Made by a program: the position numbers and the translations under genes | Notes under the pieces: model-generated | What the model saw: the letters and a program-made list of their open reading frames with translations, nothing else | Told to the model about the DNA's origin: nothing | Databases searched by the model: none | Shown here: in pieces, positions 24,752-37,576 of the stretch | Layout: every line of letters starts with the position of its first letter | Numbering within the stretch: the first letter of the stretch is position 1 | DNA from: Myotis daubentonii | Lineage: Eukaryota; Chordata; Mammalia; Chiroptera; Vespertilionidae | Length of the DNA stretch: 64,000 bases | Reading direction: 5' to 3' | Assembly: GCF_963259705.1 (NCBI RefSeq) | Contig: NC_081844.1 | Location: 37,203,341 to 37,267,340 of the forward strand

Positions 24752-25647
24752 GGGCTTGCCCAAGTAATTTTAATAAGTTAGAACAAACATTGTCAAACAC
24801 AATAGTCATGGCTGAAATCCAGATTATTCATGCTAAGTGCAGAATATGGGCAACACAAAGAAATTTCAGACGGTATGTGCTGGTTCCCATTATGTGTACC
24901 TGCAAAGGGTACAGCGTTCACTGGTATTTAATAAATGCCACTTCATCTGAACCTATGAATAAGCACGTAAGGACACTCATGTCTTTCACTTGCTTTTTCA
25001 TTTTCGGGGTGTTCAACATGGAAACCATTGCAAGTAAAGGGAAAATAAATCTGTTTGATGCCCACATTTGTGAAATGGAATGAGTGAACCCAGTGACCTC
25101 TAAGTGGAGAGACCATTTATTTCATCAGCCAAACCAAGATACTTTAGGAAGTGAAACAGGACACTACCAATTACTTCAGGACAATAGGCGTAAACTGAGA
25201 CTGTCCTGGGCAATCAGGACCTGGGACTACCCTAGTCCTGAAAAGGACTATGTGTAAATGTCTATGATTGAATGAGTTGTGTGGTCAAGTAGACTTCGTC
25301 CTCCAGAAAACCTACTTAAATTACTAGAGGGTAACTAGAGCTTTTGCACCTGACCCACAGAGGCCTTTGTATCAACCAATAAGAGAGTCACAACTCAATG
25401 TTTTTATATACCTACTATATTCCAGTTCCTCCTTAGTCACTATTAAAGACGCAAAGGAATATGAGAGAAGCTAACATCAACTATGTGTGGCACCCAGACC
25501 ACAACCTGGTCTCAGATTCCCTTGACTTAAGACCTTTTGTCACCCTCCTCCCCAACTCACTCCCCTGTTCATTCCCCAGGCCTTGTTGCCCAAACATGAT
25601 TGGCTCTAGGAACCTCCACTCTATGAGATCAGGCCCAGGGCACAGCC
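24752..25647. other. intergenic, nothing recognised
   Basis: An AT-moderate stretch with a 97-codon open frame (24790-25083) that I do not recognise. No splice sites or repeats are evident. Confidence 0.4.
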
Positions 25648-25666
25648 TTCCTTCTTTTTTTCTTTT

Positions 25667-25732
<66 letters not shown>

Positions 25733-25787
25733 TTCCTTCCTTCCTTCCTTCCTTCCTTCCTTCCTTCCTTCCTTCCTTCCTTCCTTC

Positions 25788-25820
<33 letters not shown>

Positions 25821-25843
25821 TTTCTTTCTTTCTTTCTTTCTTT
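25648..25843 (+). repeat. (TTTC)n/(TTCC)n tract, expanded SINE tail
   Basis: About 195 bases of TTTC and TTCC units in the order TTTC, TTCC, TTTC. On the minus strand it is GAAA/GGAA, an A-tail that grew by slippage. Confidence 0.97.
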
Positions 25844-26061
25844 GTTGTTGTTATTGATCCTCACCCAAGGATATTTTTCCATTGATTTTTAGAGAGAGAG
25901 GAAGGGAGAGGGAGAGGCATAGAGCGAGAAATATCAATGTGAGATAGACACATTGATTGGATTGAGACTGCAACCAAGGTATGTGCCCTTGACCAGAATC
26001 GAACCCAGGACCCTTCAGTCCTCGGACTGATGCTCTATCCACTGAGACAAACTGGTTAGGG
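25844..26061 (-). mobile_element. VES SINE (antisense) with giant pyrimidine tail
   Basis: The reversed head 'gctctatccactgagacaaac' is at the right, and the tail 'ccattgatttttagag' at the left. Its target duplication lies beyond the pyrimidine tract: 'gggcacagcctt' (25639) and 'ggccacagcctt' (26065). The tract at 25648-25843 is therefore the expanded tail of this SINE. Confidence 0.9.
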
Positions 26062-26065
26062 TGCA

Positions 26066-27119
26066 GGCCACAGCCTTATATCTCTGGCTTCTCTTCTGCT
26101 CTTCTTCATCTGTTTTTACCCTTTGCCCCTTTTCTGACTCAAGATTGCCCTGCCCCCAACCTAGTGCCCTTGGAACATGGCTTCGGCCACTCTCTTGTTG
26201 ATCCATCCAGCCACCTCCTTCCTCTTTTCCACCTTCAGGGGTTGGAAGCACCTGGAGGAATTCACTCTTTCCTGTGGATTGAAGTTCCTTCAAATTCATG
26301 GTCTCAACATTAACTGAGCCTCCAGTGCGACTCTCCAGTGCTTCCACCAGGCCCCGATCAGGCCCAGTCCTCACTGTAGCTACTCTGAACTGTCATCAAT
26401 TTCCCCAAGTCACTGTCTCAACAGACTGCTGATCAGGACAATAGGAGCTGGGCTCTTTGCCCACTGGGTTCAAACTATTCCTGCTTGCAGAGGAATAGAA
26501 AATCTCCTGGAGAGAAATTGCTTTAGGGTGATCTCTGTGATCACCTTCCTCATCTACTATGTGTTGCCTCTTTGCAAGCTACAGTCTGCAGTCCTGGCAA
26601 GGTAGGTGGCTTCGATGGGAAACCCACAGGAGATCTGGCCTCAGGTCTAAGGTGGCTGCTGTGGTTGGACGGACGAGGAGTTTCTTCTTCTGATCATCTG
26701 GATCCCCCTCTTCCCTCTGCCTCTTCATCCCTCACTTCTCCTGGGAGGAAGGATGCCCACTTTCCATCTCCTTACTACAGAGAAGGGCTTCTGAGCCCCA
26801 GGTGGCCAGGCCACACCCTGGCCACTTCTTCAGGGCCCCATCGCAGGAGGGGTGGCTGGCAGGGCCCTTTAGAAGCTCCTGGTTGGGCAGTTAGCCATGT
26901 GTCTGACCTCTACAGGCAGACTTTGGAATGAGAGGAATTGCTTTAGACCGGTGCTACTAGAGCATGCAGCCAGAAGTGAGTCATAAACCGCTTGTTACCA
27001 GCACAAAATGATATGGCCAGATACTGAGAGTAAGCATTTAGAAACTTTTATAATGATTTGACCTTGCGGTAATACCCAAGTGTGAAATGGTTGACCTGTG
27101 TTTTGTATATCTAATATGT
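26066..27119. other. intergenic, nothing recognised
   Basis: Unique-looking sequence between two VES SINEs, with no gene signal. Confidence 0.4.
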
Positions 27120-27123
27120 TTTT

Positions 27124-27195
<72 letters not shown>

Positions 27196-27242
27196 TCCTT
27201 CCTTCCTTCCTTCCTTCCTTCCTTCTTTCTTTCTTTCTTTTT
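27120..27242 (+). repeat. (TTTC)n/(TTCC)n microsatellite
   Basis: About 120 bases in the same TTTC, TTCC, TTTC block order as 25648-25843. It lies just outside the target duplication 'ctccagtcagt' of the neighbouring SINE, so it predates that insertion or is the tail of an unseen one. Confidence 0.97.
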
Positions 27243-27256
27243 ACCTCCAGTCAGTG

Positions 27257-27500
27257 TTTTTGTTGTTGTTTTGTTTTGTTTTGTTTTTAAATATATTTTA
27301 TTGATTTTAGAGAGGAAGGGAGAGGGAGAGAGAGATAGAAACACCAATGATGAGAGAGAATCATTGATCGGCTGCCTCCTGCACACCCCCTACTGGGGAT
27401 CAAGCTCACAACCCAGGCATGTGCCCTTGGCCAGAATCGAACTTGGGACCCTTCAGTTTGAGGGCCGATGCTCTATCCATTGAACCAAACCAGTTAGGGC
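27257..27500 (-). mobile_element. VES SINE (antisense)
   Basis: A tail of GTTTT units and 'aaatatattttattgatttt' is at the left, and the head 'gctctatccattgaaccaaac' at the right. The duplication ctccagtcagt is at 27245 and 27501. Confidence 0.93.
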
Positions 27501-28294
27501 TCCAGTCAGTTTTAATGAATGGCAATACTGCATCACATCACATACTGCCCAGTTCAGGGTGAGAATTATCTGATACTAAAACTGCTTCCATTCAAATCCC
27601 CTGAAGGTTCACCCCAAGCAGAGGGAAGAGAGGCTGGATGGGCCCTGAGTTTCTTGGGGGAAATGCAAGTTGATGTGTTGCCTCTTTGCCAGGAAGTGGG
27701 GGAGCGAGAGTGCATTCTAGCCACAAGGAGAAGACTAACAAGCAATAAACATCCGGCTCCATCCTTCCTGTGAGGCCTGCCTGCCCTTAAAAATGAGCGA
27801 CACCCTTAACCCACAGGTGTTTTCCATGGAGCAGTGGCTCCCTGTTTCTTGGAGCCTCTGCCCTCCCCTAACCCCAGGGCCCATGGGCCTCAGCCCCTGG
27901 GTGCTTGTCCTGCTTCCTCATGACCACAGGGCTCTGGCTCTGAGAAGCCTCCCACAGCTCATGTGACAGCCTCTAGGCACCAGCATCTGCTGCTGCTTCT
28001 CCCGCTCTCAGTCATCACCCACCTCATGGCCAAGAAGCACCAGCGCCGGTCAGCCGGCGGCACAGGGATAATATGTTTTCTAGTAACCCATTTTATTGTG
28101 TTCTTTTACGTACTGACCTGCAGGTTGGAAATTTAAAAAACAAACAAACCATTTCTTCCCCAAAGACTGTTTGAGAAGCACTTCCCTGCCCTACAAGTCA
28201 CAGCATCCTCCGCCTTTCTTTGGAAGGAAGGAACCTTCTTGTAATTGTGCATATCTCCCCCATCCCACCCACAAAGGCCTGGTGTCCACATTGT

Positions 28295-28660
28295 CTGAGT
28301 CTGCTCAGGCTGCCATAGCAAAGTGCCACAGACTTCGCAGTTTAAGCAACAGACGTGTATTTTCTCACAGTTCTGGAAGCTGGAAGTCCAAGCCCAAGGT
28401 GTCAGCAGGACTGGTTTCTTCTGAGGCCTCTCTCCTTGGCTTGAAGATGACCATCTTCTCCCCATGTCCTCACATGGTCTTCCCTCTGCCAGGGTCTGTG
28501 TCCTAATCTTTTCTTATAAGGACACATGTGAGATTGGTTTAGGTCCCACCATTTGACCTCATTTAAAGGCTCCATCTCCAAATGCTGTCACATTGTGAGG
28601 TACTGGGATGAGGGCTTCAACACAGGGCTCTGTGGGGAACACCACTCAGCTCATAGCACA
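28295..28660 (+). repeat. old interspersed repeat of the 'ctagggctgccataa' family, copy 2
   Basis: It has 'gctcaggctgccatagcaaa', 'gccacagact', 'tctcacagttctggaagctg', 'cctcacatggtcttccctc' and 'gtcacattgtgaggtactgg', in the order seen at 3108-3490. Confidence 0.7.
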
Positions 28661-31559
28661 AATGACATCACACAGTTGGAATGTGGTCCTTTCAACTTTT
28701 GTATCTCCTCCACCCTACTCCCAACACTCTCCTGCACCTTCCTTAGCTCTTGGATTATAACAGAATAGCGAATATGACAGGACTTCGTGGACCTCGACTC
28801 AGTGTGGAAGTGTCTGACCCGTTGCAAACTGGGAACCAATAGGGCCATCGGCAGCAAAATTATAATCATCCCGGGAACTTGTTTCTCTCATTAATTTAAC
28901 AAATATTACTCCATTTCTTGTTATATGTCTAATACTGTTCTAAGCACTGGAGATGCCAAAGAAACAAAACGTGCTCTAACGCGCTGATGTGCAGATTCTC
29001 TAGTCTCTCCTTTCACCTCGCGGCTCCCAGCTCCCTCCTTGCCAGCCTCAGGTCCCCGCCCCTCTGGCCTCCCTGCCATACCCTCCTCTCGAGAGAGGCC
29101 CTCAGGGAAACTGCAGACCTTGACTGAGTCCTTTGCTCAGTGTGGTGAAGGCTTTGATTGAATTAAGCTTTCCCACAGCTGGGGCTTGGGGGATCCAGGG
29201 CTCTCTTTGCATCTATCCCCAGCCTGCTCATCATCTCTACAGCTGCTCTTCCGAACCTCTGCTCACCCCCTGGCCTGCACCCCATCCCCACCCCTTGCTC
29301 TCAGTGAGGACATTATCCTTGCCTTGCTATTGAAATCAGACTGGGGTCCCTCTCTCTCCTGGAGAAGCAGTTAAACAGACTCCAACCCCACCCACCTGGG
29401 TGGAAAACTCAGCACCTATCCCTTATCTCTGAAGGAATTTGGGGGACTAGAACTTTTCTCCCTTTGCCCCCAAGTCTCATTTATTACTTCCACATTCCCA
29501 ATCCTTCACAGAGTGATTTGTGAATTGCTACCTTTCTGCCCTACATTGATCTTGATTTTTCCCCAATCAGACCCATGTGTAGAATAGACAACTGTGACTT
29601 TGGAGGTGAGGAAGGACAGTTTAAAGTGACTCTGACACAACCTTGCAGGTCAAAGCCTTTGATCCTCTCCCTTCCCCACCGCTGAGGACTTCCCACGGTG
29701 GCCTCCCCTCAGACCCCAGCCTCCTCCACAGTGTTTGCCCCCATCCTGCAATGGCAGGTCCCTCATCTCTCCTACCCCCAAGGTCCTCCACTTCTTTCTC
29801 CCCCAGACAATACCTTATTATCCCCAGGCACAAGGGCTGTGTCAGTTTCTCCAGGAAGCCATCCCCGTCTGGACTGGGTGCCCCTCTCTCTTCCATGCCC
29901 CCCCTTTCCCACCATGCACTGTTACTACATTAGACAGCACATCTGTGACACAGTCTACTCCTTCCTGGAGTGGGCACATGTTGGGGGCAAGGCCCGTGTT
30001 CAGTAAATACACGTGGAGCATCTGCTTCCCACCACACAGTCTTCTAGGCACGGTGTCCCCTCAGTGAGCAAAGCCAATACCCCGCCCTCATGGACACTCC
30101 ATTCCCGTGAGGGACAGCAAACATATAGTAATAAACATGTGGAGGGTGGTAATGTTGTTAAGGAAAAGAAAGCAGAATGAGGGGCTGGAGAGAGGAAGGG
30201 GCTGCCACTGTAAAGGTGTGATGGGGACAGGGATCGTCTCTGAGGATGGCAAGGCCTGAGTGAAGTGAGTTCGCTGAGCAGGGACCTGGGAGAAGAATCT
30301 TCAAGACAGAGGCAATGAAAGATACAAAGATCCCAAGAAGGAGGTGCCCCCAAGGCCTAGAACGTCCAGCAGATAAAGCAGAGGAGGCGTGAGGACAGGA
30401 GGACAGTGCTGGGAAACAGGGGAAGGGGAAGTCAGGGCCACGTCATAGAAGACTTTACAGGCGTCTCTGTAGCTCATGCTTTTAATAGAATGGCGACTCT
30501 TCAATGCGCAATAAACATTTTTATGAGTGAATGAATGAATAACATGCGGAGATTTACTGTGCCCTAAAAATGACCTTTCTCCACTGTCTCCCCCACCCCA
30601 CCTCCAGGGGTCCTTCCCAGGAAAATGAAGGGTTCCTACCTGTCTAACAGGCTGCACGTCACGAAGGCTAAATTTATCTTCTGAGAAGTGTCCACAATGG
30701 GGTAGAATCTTGGCTCATCATGATGGTTTGTCCTTGATGGGCTCCTTTCATGTTAATGAGAATTCCCATCCTCCTCCAGCCCAAAACAGTCTCCCAAGAT
30801 GACAGACTGTCTCTTTCTCAGGGTCCTGACAGGAAGTCGGACGTGCAGCTCACATTGGTGACCAGGGGACATATCCTGCAACCTAAACGCCCCCACTTCC
30901 TGATTCTGGCAAATCGCTTTACTTCTGTGAACAAGAACCCCTCATTGCCTGGTCCATCTCATGACCTGATTTGACCCAACTTGAGTCTTAGAACTTAGTG
31001 TCTCTAGCACTGAGAGATTGAGTGTAGGTAGCTACATGTAATTCTAAACCCAAATAACAGTGTCTTAACAAGATGTGTGTCCGTGTGTGTGTGTGTGTGT
31101 GTGTGTTTTCTTTCATATCATGAAAGGTGCAGAGGTCAATAGCCAGTGGCTGGTGCAGCAGACCTTGGCTGTCCTCAGGGACCTGGATAGGATTCTCATT
31201 CTCATGTTTGCAATATGACTGCTGGTACTCCGGCAATCACCTCTGCATTCCCAATCAGAAAAAAGAGATAAAGTTCAAATGGACTTTCCAAAGGCTGGAA
31301 AACTTATCCAGGAGCTATGTCACATGACCACTACTATCTGCAAGGGAGGCAAGGACATGTTTTTTGGCTGTGCACATTGCTGCCCTTGGGAAAACTGGGG
31401 TTCTATGGTAAGACTAGGGGAGAATAAATATGGAACAGACCAAAAGCAGTATCTGCCAGGATCCACCCTCTTGAACTACCCATCATCCATAAGTACACTC
31501 CTTTGCTTTCATATTCGCATTCCCACTAAGGGACACAAAGGACTCTGGGTGATGCTTTT
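28661..31559. other. intergenic, L2 relics
   Basis: L2-like 3' ends are seen at 28890-28985 ('tgttctaagcactggagatg') and 30000-30140 ('ccgccctcatggacactcca'). Around 29000-29950 the sequence is C-rich with several open frames but no known product. Confidence 0.4.
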
Positions 31560-32262
31560 CTCTCTATCATGTCTAAGATGTGGTCCCTCGTGGCCCAAAG
31601 CTCTAAAAATCAAAGAATCTGCCCCAGTGTGCCCCATATACAATGGCAGCAAAGGACAAGAACTGTCACAAACACTCCCATCCAGAAAAGAAGCCAGTCA
31701 CAAAAGGGCAAACACTGTATAATTCCACTATCACTGATACCCAGAGTACTCACATTCATAGAGACAGGAAGTAAACGGTGGTGGAAAGGAGCTGGGGGAA
31801 GGGGAGAACGGGCAGGTTTAATGAGGACAGTTTCAGCTGGGGGGTTGGGGAAGCGATGGAGATGCATGGTGGGGATGGCTGCCCAACAACATGAATAGCG
31901 CTACTGACTGAACTCATTTAAAAAGTCAATCTTATGTGTATTTTAGCCCAATAGAAAAAAATCAGCCAGTCACAGAGGACAAACACTGCATGATTCCACT
32001 CCCATGAGGCATCTAAATTAGTCAAACTCACAGAGGCAGGCAGTAGAATGGTGATTTCCAGAGTCTGGGGAGAGAGCAGGATGGAGAGTTGCTCATCAAG
32101 AGGCATAAAGCTTCAATTAGGCAAGATGGATAGTTCTAGAGATCGGTGTACAACAGGGTGACTATCATTAACAGCACTGTACTCTGCACTTGGAAACGTA
32201 TTGAGCATAGATCTCAGGTTCTGTTCTAGCTGTATTAGAATTTTCAAAATTTGAATATGTGG
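31560..32262 (+). mobile_element. two L1 3' UTR fragments in tandem (sense)
   Basis: Two homologous blocks begin 'agtcacaaaagggcaaacac' (31697) and 'agtcacagaggacaaacact' (about 31968). Each continues with 'tgattccact' and '..agacaggaagta.a..ggtg', the mid-age L1 3' UTR pattern. Confidence 0.7.
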
Positions 32263-32462
32263 CCCTGGCCAGTGTTGCTCAGAGGTTGAGTGTCATCCCA
32301 TGCACCAAAAGGTTGCTGGTTCTATTCCTGGTCAGGGCATGTGCCCAGGTTGCAGGCTCAATCCCTATTAGGGGGCAGCCGATCAATGTTTCTCTCTCTC
32401 CCTTTCCCATCCTCTTGTTCTAAAAGAAAAATCAATAAAAATATTTTTTTCTTTTCAAAAAG
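32263..32462 (+). mobile_element. VES-related SINE
   Basis: 'ccctggccagtgttgctcag', 'ggtcagggcatgtgcccagg' and 'gatcaatgtttctctctctc' end in 'aatcaataaaaatatttttt'. The duplication gaatatgtg flanks it. The head differs from the copy at 13540, so it is an older subfamily. Confidence 0.9.
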
Positions 32463-33877
32463 GAATATGTGCTCTAGAAAGAAAAGAGGGCATGCAGACA
32501 GACCCTGGAGTGCTCCAACATGTAGGGGATGAGCAGAGGAAGGGAAGCCTTCACAGAAGGCAGGGAAAGAATGGGTGGAGAGACAGGCGATCATCCAGGA
32601 CAGAACAGCTTATTAGAAGCCAAGAAGTAAACATGTGTTCAACAGAGGCAGCCACCAAGGATGACAAGGACAGAAAGGGACCCGCGACATAGCAACTACA
32701 TGTTGCTCAGGGGTGCACTTCGTATGTTCAGCCCCTTCATGGATAAACAAGAGTGTGAAAGTTGCTGACGAATGGGTAAGTTTGCATGAGGAGCCCGGCA
32801 GCCTCAAAGCAGGAAGGGACACCCCCTCCCCATCCCCATGTTTCTGATCATCTGCCGGGATGGGACAATGTGATCCTAACCAAATCTCTCCTCTTGTGGG
32901 AGGAGCGCTGAGGGCCTGTAGTAGTATGACCATGAGGGTAAGGAAGGTGGGCCGTGGAACAAGACTTGATGGAGTCATGTGGCCCACGGGGATGATGGCT
33001 CTGAGTAGTTGAGGTGGCAGATGCTGAAAACTTAGGCGCTCTTACTCCTCCCCCTACTGGGGCAAGAGCTAGAGCCTGGTTGCTCTCATTCCTGGGCAGA
33101 AACCCCTGGCCAGTCTCAAACCCAAAGAGCCGAGGAGACCTGGCCAGGTACCAGTGGGGGCAGCCCCAGGACCAGACGTCTCAGCCACCAAACCCAGCCA
33201 ATGCCCCCGTCTTTCCTCACTGTGGCTCCTGCGCACTGAGCTGGGGTTTATAGTTGGGGAGGCAGGGGAGAGCAGGACTTGCCCCTCAGGTGACCAGTGG
33301 ACCCCAGGGCTTCCAGGACAGAGGACAAAACCAGCCAGGAGTGAGATATTGGAGCCCTGAGAATCTCAGCATGTGGATCCTCGGGCACTGCACATGGAGA
33401 CAGCCCTGCCGAGCTCCTCCCTGAACCCCAAAGCGAAGTCAGGGTGCTGGAAACAGAGTCACCGGCAGTGACCAGAAGTGAGGAGGAAGCCATATCCTAG
33501 TGAAGAGAACAAATGCAGGGCACCTTTGCATGGAGACAAGGCCTTGACTGCCGGAGGAAGAAGAGGATGGGGCTTGGGTGGGGAATATGTTGGATGGGGG
33601 TGAGGGGTGTTTGCAGGGAAACCTGAGAAGGCTCACCTTCAGAAGGCAAATGGGCTATGAGGGAGATGTTGAAAGTGGGGAAGAGATCAGGGTCCCCAAA
33701 CAGGTGCCAGGGAGAGACCCAGAGCCCAGCTGGAGATGAGGGGCCAGGAGGAAAGGAGCCTGAAAAAAAGCCACCTGAAAGCCAGTCTCCATGACCTCAC
33801 AAAGCCCTGCCCTCACCCCCAGGTTCTGGGAACTGAGTCAGTCCTGGTGGGTCCACTAGCAACTGGATGCAGGGGCA
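32463..33877 (+). other. C8orf74 upstream region, probable promoter and 5' UTR
   Basis: This moderately GC-rich stretch separates a VES SINE from the C8orf74 start codon. It has no recognised repeat over its last kilobase, which suits a 5' UTR and promoter, but no TATA box, CpG island or upstream exon could be fixed. The string 'atggctctgagtag' near 32995 only resembles the gene's start and stops after four codons. Confidence 0.3.
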
Positions 33878-33925
33878 ATGGCATTCTTAACAGCCCAGGG
33901 AGTGAAAAATGTCTTCCAATTTCAG
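33878..33925 (+). CDS. C8orf74: C8orf74 coding exon 1 (16 codons)
   Basis: This exon encodes [16 protein letters not shown] and is followed directly by a GTGAAG donor. I remember the human N-terminus as MALLTPQGVKEVFQLQ, so the match is close and co-linear. The start has G at -3 and G at +4, a good Kozak context. The exon ends on a codon boundary (phase 0), which fits the phase-0 acceptor of exon 2. It lies about 1.46 kb upstream of exon 2. The 5' UTR and transcription start could not be placed; I see no clear TATA box or CpG island just upstream. Confidence 0.85.
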
Positions 33926-36900
33926 GTGAAGAGAAAACGTGCCTTTTAAAAGGAAGTTTGCTCAGACTGGTCTAGCAGTGAGGTGCGTGCGAGAAGTGGC
34001 CCCTCACGGTGCCTCCTCAGATGGACAACTTGGACACCACCCCTTTCCCGACACCACCTCTGAGGCCCCCAATGGGTGTGTCCACTCTAGAATGCCCGGC
34101 CAAAGGTTCCCCAGCCCTTGGAGCTGGGGGCTGTCTTCAGAGCCTAAAGGGACAGCCCCTGATGTCCAGAGCCTGCTGGAGGGAGGGACGGGTGGGTATG
34201 TGGGCTCTGGGGCTGCCTTCGCCCCAGGAGGGCCAGGAGGCCCTGAGGGCTATCACAGGGGGTGCCACCTCTCCCTGAGGAGCCTCGGGGCCCTGGGAGT
34301 CCTCTGGGATTGTATGCCAAAGTGTGTAAGGAGTGTATGGTGTATCTGTGTGTGTGTGTGGGGGGGGGGGTCTGTTTCTTTAAGGCAGGGAAAGGTCAGT
34401 TTCTTTGGTTTCTCAGAACTAATTTGGTGACAAGGAGTGATGAGGATCCTAGCCATAGGGCCTGGACCCATCAGCAAGCTCCTTCCAGAGCAGGGCTGTC
34501 CACAGAGGGGTGCAGGCACTGAGTCCCAGCCAAGTGTGTCAATGAGCTGTCCCATCAGACACCAGCCTGGGCATCTGTGAGGCTGCCTGGGTCAGATCAG
34601 AGTGGTGGTGGGGGCAGGAAGCCCTGGGGGCTGAGGACAGGGCCCTGGGCCTCTCTCTGGCACCAACTCAGCCATCAATCCTGCCCCCTCCACCGACAGT
34701 CCCCCCAGCCAGAGCCTTCTCCCATGCCAGGGGAGCAACGCTCCGAGGTTCATGGGTCTCCACTCCATGCCACGCCTCTTCTTACCCCTTCCCTTCAAGG
34801 CACTTGTTTCTTCTCCATCTGTTGGTGATCTGTAAGAGCCTTTCTGGAAGGGCCAGACAAATGCTCAAGTAAAATGGGACCTCCCCTATAGATTGGGGAA
34901 AAAGGTACCCTGATCAAGCTTTACCCCACTGGCCTGCCAGAGTGCCTGAATTTTCACCAAGCAAGACACATTCCTTCTTGCCTTGCCAAGCCTCTTCTCA
35001 GTCATTGACACTTTAGTATGAATTTACCTCTGGGGCAGCTAGTGGAAAGTAGGCTCAGAGAGAAGTCATATTTTGTTTCAGGGACGAGGAAGGAAGGACT
35101 GTGATTCAGGACATGGAGTCTGCTGGAGGTTTACAGACTCAGATCTGCCAGGCTAGCATGAGAATGCTCAGAGGCATGCGCAGCGCTAGAAAGAAGAGCG
35201 CATCCCCAGAAAGGAGGGGGGAGGGTGCTGTCCAGAAGCGAAGGCATCATTCTGACCAGGCAGACACACATTCTTTGGTCACTCTTCAGGACAGTAGGGA
35301 GCCATGTGGGGACCCTAGGAGTGTTTTGCCCAGTGATCCTGATTCCCCAGTGTCACCCTCCACCCCTGATGTCATGCCTCTCAGAAACCAGAAGGTCGGG
35401 AGCACCTCCGGAGACTGCTGAACTGGGAAAAGTTTGACGAAGTGAGAGACTCCCGCAGAAGCATCCTGCTGGATACCCTCTACGAGAGCATCATCTTTGC
35501 CGTGGGCAAAGGCTTCCCGTGGGTGGAGGTGGTCGAGGTGGTCAAGTTCACCGATGAGCTGCTCAAGGAAACCAAAGGTATGGTGCCTCCAGGGCAGGAG
35601 TCTGAGAGGCTTGCAGGAGGAGGGGGGACACACAGAACCTCCTGCAGTCCACCGCCCCAGGAGCTCTCTAAAGAGCTAGAGCCCCTTTCTTCCCTCCACC
35701 TCACCGCACCCCCCGCCCCCCGCCCCAGCATTTACGCTTCCCACATGCACATCAGCGGAGTCCCTGTCCAGACTTCTTGAAAGCAAAGAAAACAGAATGT
35801 TCTCACTGAGACTTCACTAGTCCCCCTGGCTGAAAACCTTGCACCACTCCTAGCTGTCCACACAGCAGCCAGGCTGTTTGCTTCCCAGTCAGACATTGGC
35901 ACTTTAGCATGAATTTCATCATCATACCAATACCTCTGGGGTGGCTAGGGTTGGCCCAGAGGGAAGTCAAATTTTGTTTTAGGGAAAAGAGAGGAAGGAT
36001 TGTAATTCAGAATTTTGGTTTAGTTTTGTTTTTGCTTAACATCAATCAAATGTGTCACTCCTCTGCTTAAAATCCTTCATCGACTTCCCATTGCACTCTT
36101 AAAAGATGGCTCATTGTTCCCAGGATCAGGCTTGCTCTGCTGAGTGTCTTGAGGGAATCTTATACAGGTAAGAGTTTGCTGGCAGGGTGAGGGAGTAGCG
36201 GGCAGGTGAGATTATAGATGGAGCATCTATAGATGGATGACAGAGGGAACCCCTGTCCTGTGTTGAGCTTCATGAGAAGCGTATGAGCCTCTCTCTGTGT
36301 GTGTGAGTTCTTGGCACAACGGAATGTGGTCACATCTGTAGACCTTTGGGGCTGTGAGATGCAGATTCATTCATTAAACAAATTTATGGAGCAGCCCCTT
36401 CTATGGTCACCATCATAGTCATACTCAGCCAAGAATCATGAACAGAGGCTAAAACCAGTGGGGAATGCTTAACAAGAAATGGGAGGCTTTCATATTTTCT
36501 AAGACCCTCCCCACAACATCTTTACTGATCCCAACGGGAAGGGAACACTCTGACAAGGGGGGGAGCCTGGCAGACACCTCCTTAATCAAATGATCCAAAT
36601 GGGTGTCATCAGTAAGAGGACACACTGAGAATCTGTGCCCCTTAATTGGATGCAGAGGAGCCCAGCATCCTTCTGTGCTGGGTCTAGCAAAGACTCAGAA
36701 CCTGGTCTAATCATGAGAAAACACCAAGTTAGGGGCATTAAGCAGAGTCCCTCTCCTGTAAGTTTCAAAAACATTAAGGTCCTGAGAACCAAGGAAAGAT
36801 GGAAAGTGTTCGCACTTAAAGACACTGAGGAGACGTGGCCACTAAATGTGACATGTGGCCCCAGTTTGGGTCCTTTTGCTATAAAGGATGTTATTGGGAC

Positions 36901-37541
36901 AACTGGAGACACTTAAGTGAGGTCTGGGGATTAGATGGTAGTGGTATGTCAAGGGTGATGGGATTCTGATGGTTATGAATGTCCTCATGTTAGGAAATGT
37001 ACATGAACAGACTCTGGAATGATGGAGCATTATATGGGCCAATTTGGGAAAATTTTCTTTGCACTTTTTTTTCCAGTTTTATTGCAATACAATTGACATA
37101 TTAACATTGTATTAGTTTAAGTTGTATAAAATAATGATTATATATATATTGCAAAATACATAGTTATAATTTTTTTCTTAATAGTGGGAATTTTTAAGGT
37201 CTACTATCTTAGCAAACTTTCAAATATACAATACAGTATTGTTAACTATAGTCACCAAGCTGTATGTTACATCCCCAGAAGTTACTTATCTTATAACTAG
37301 AAGTTTATGCCTTTTGACCAGCTATACCCATTTTCCCCGACCCCCTCTGCCACCTCTGGCAACCACCAATCTGTTTTCTGTTTCCATGAGTTCAGTTTTT
37401 TATATTCCACATGTAAGTGAAATTATACAGTGTTTGCCTTTCTTTGTCCATCTTATTTCACTTAGCATTATGCCCTCAAGGTTCATCATGTTGTCACAAA
37501 TGGTAGGATTTCCTTCTTTTTTATGGATGAATAATATTCCT

Positions 37542-37576
<35 letters not shown>

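Noticed and set aside
25461..25892. Long open frames of repeated Phe/Leu/Ser or Lys/Glu/Arg around the pyrimidine tract
   Set aside because: They are translations of the TTTC/TTCC microsatellite; no gene structure. The same applies at 27087-27386.
32994..33010. ATG GCT CTG near the expected C8orf74 start
   Set aside because: It stops after four codons, and a full matching first exon exists at 33878.
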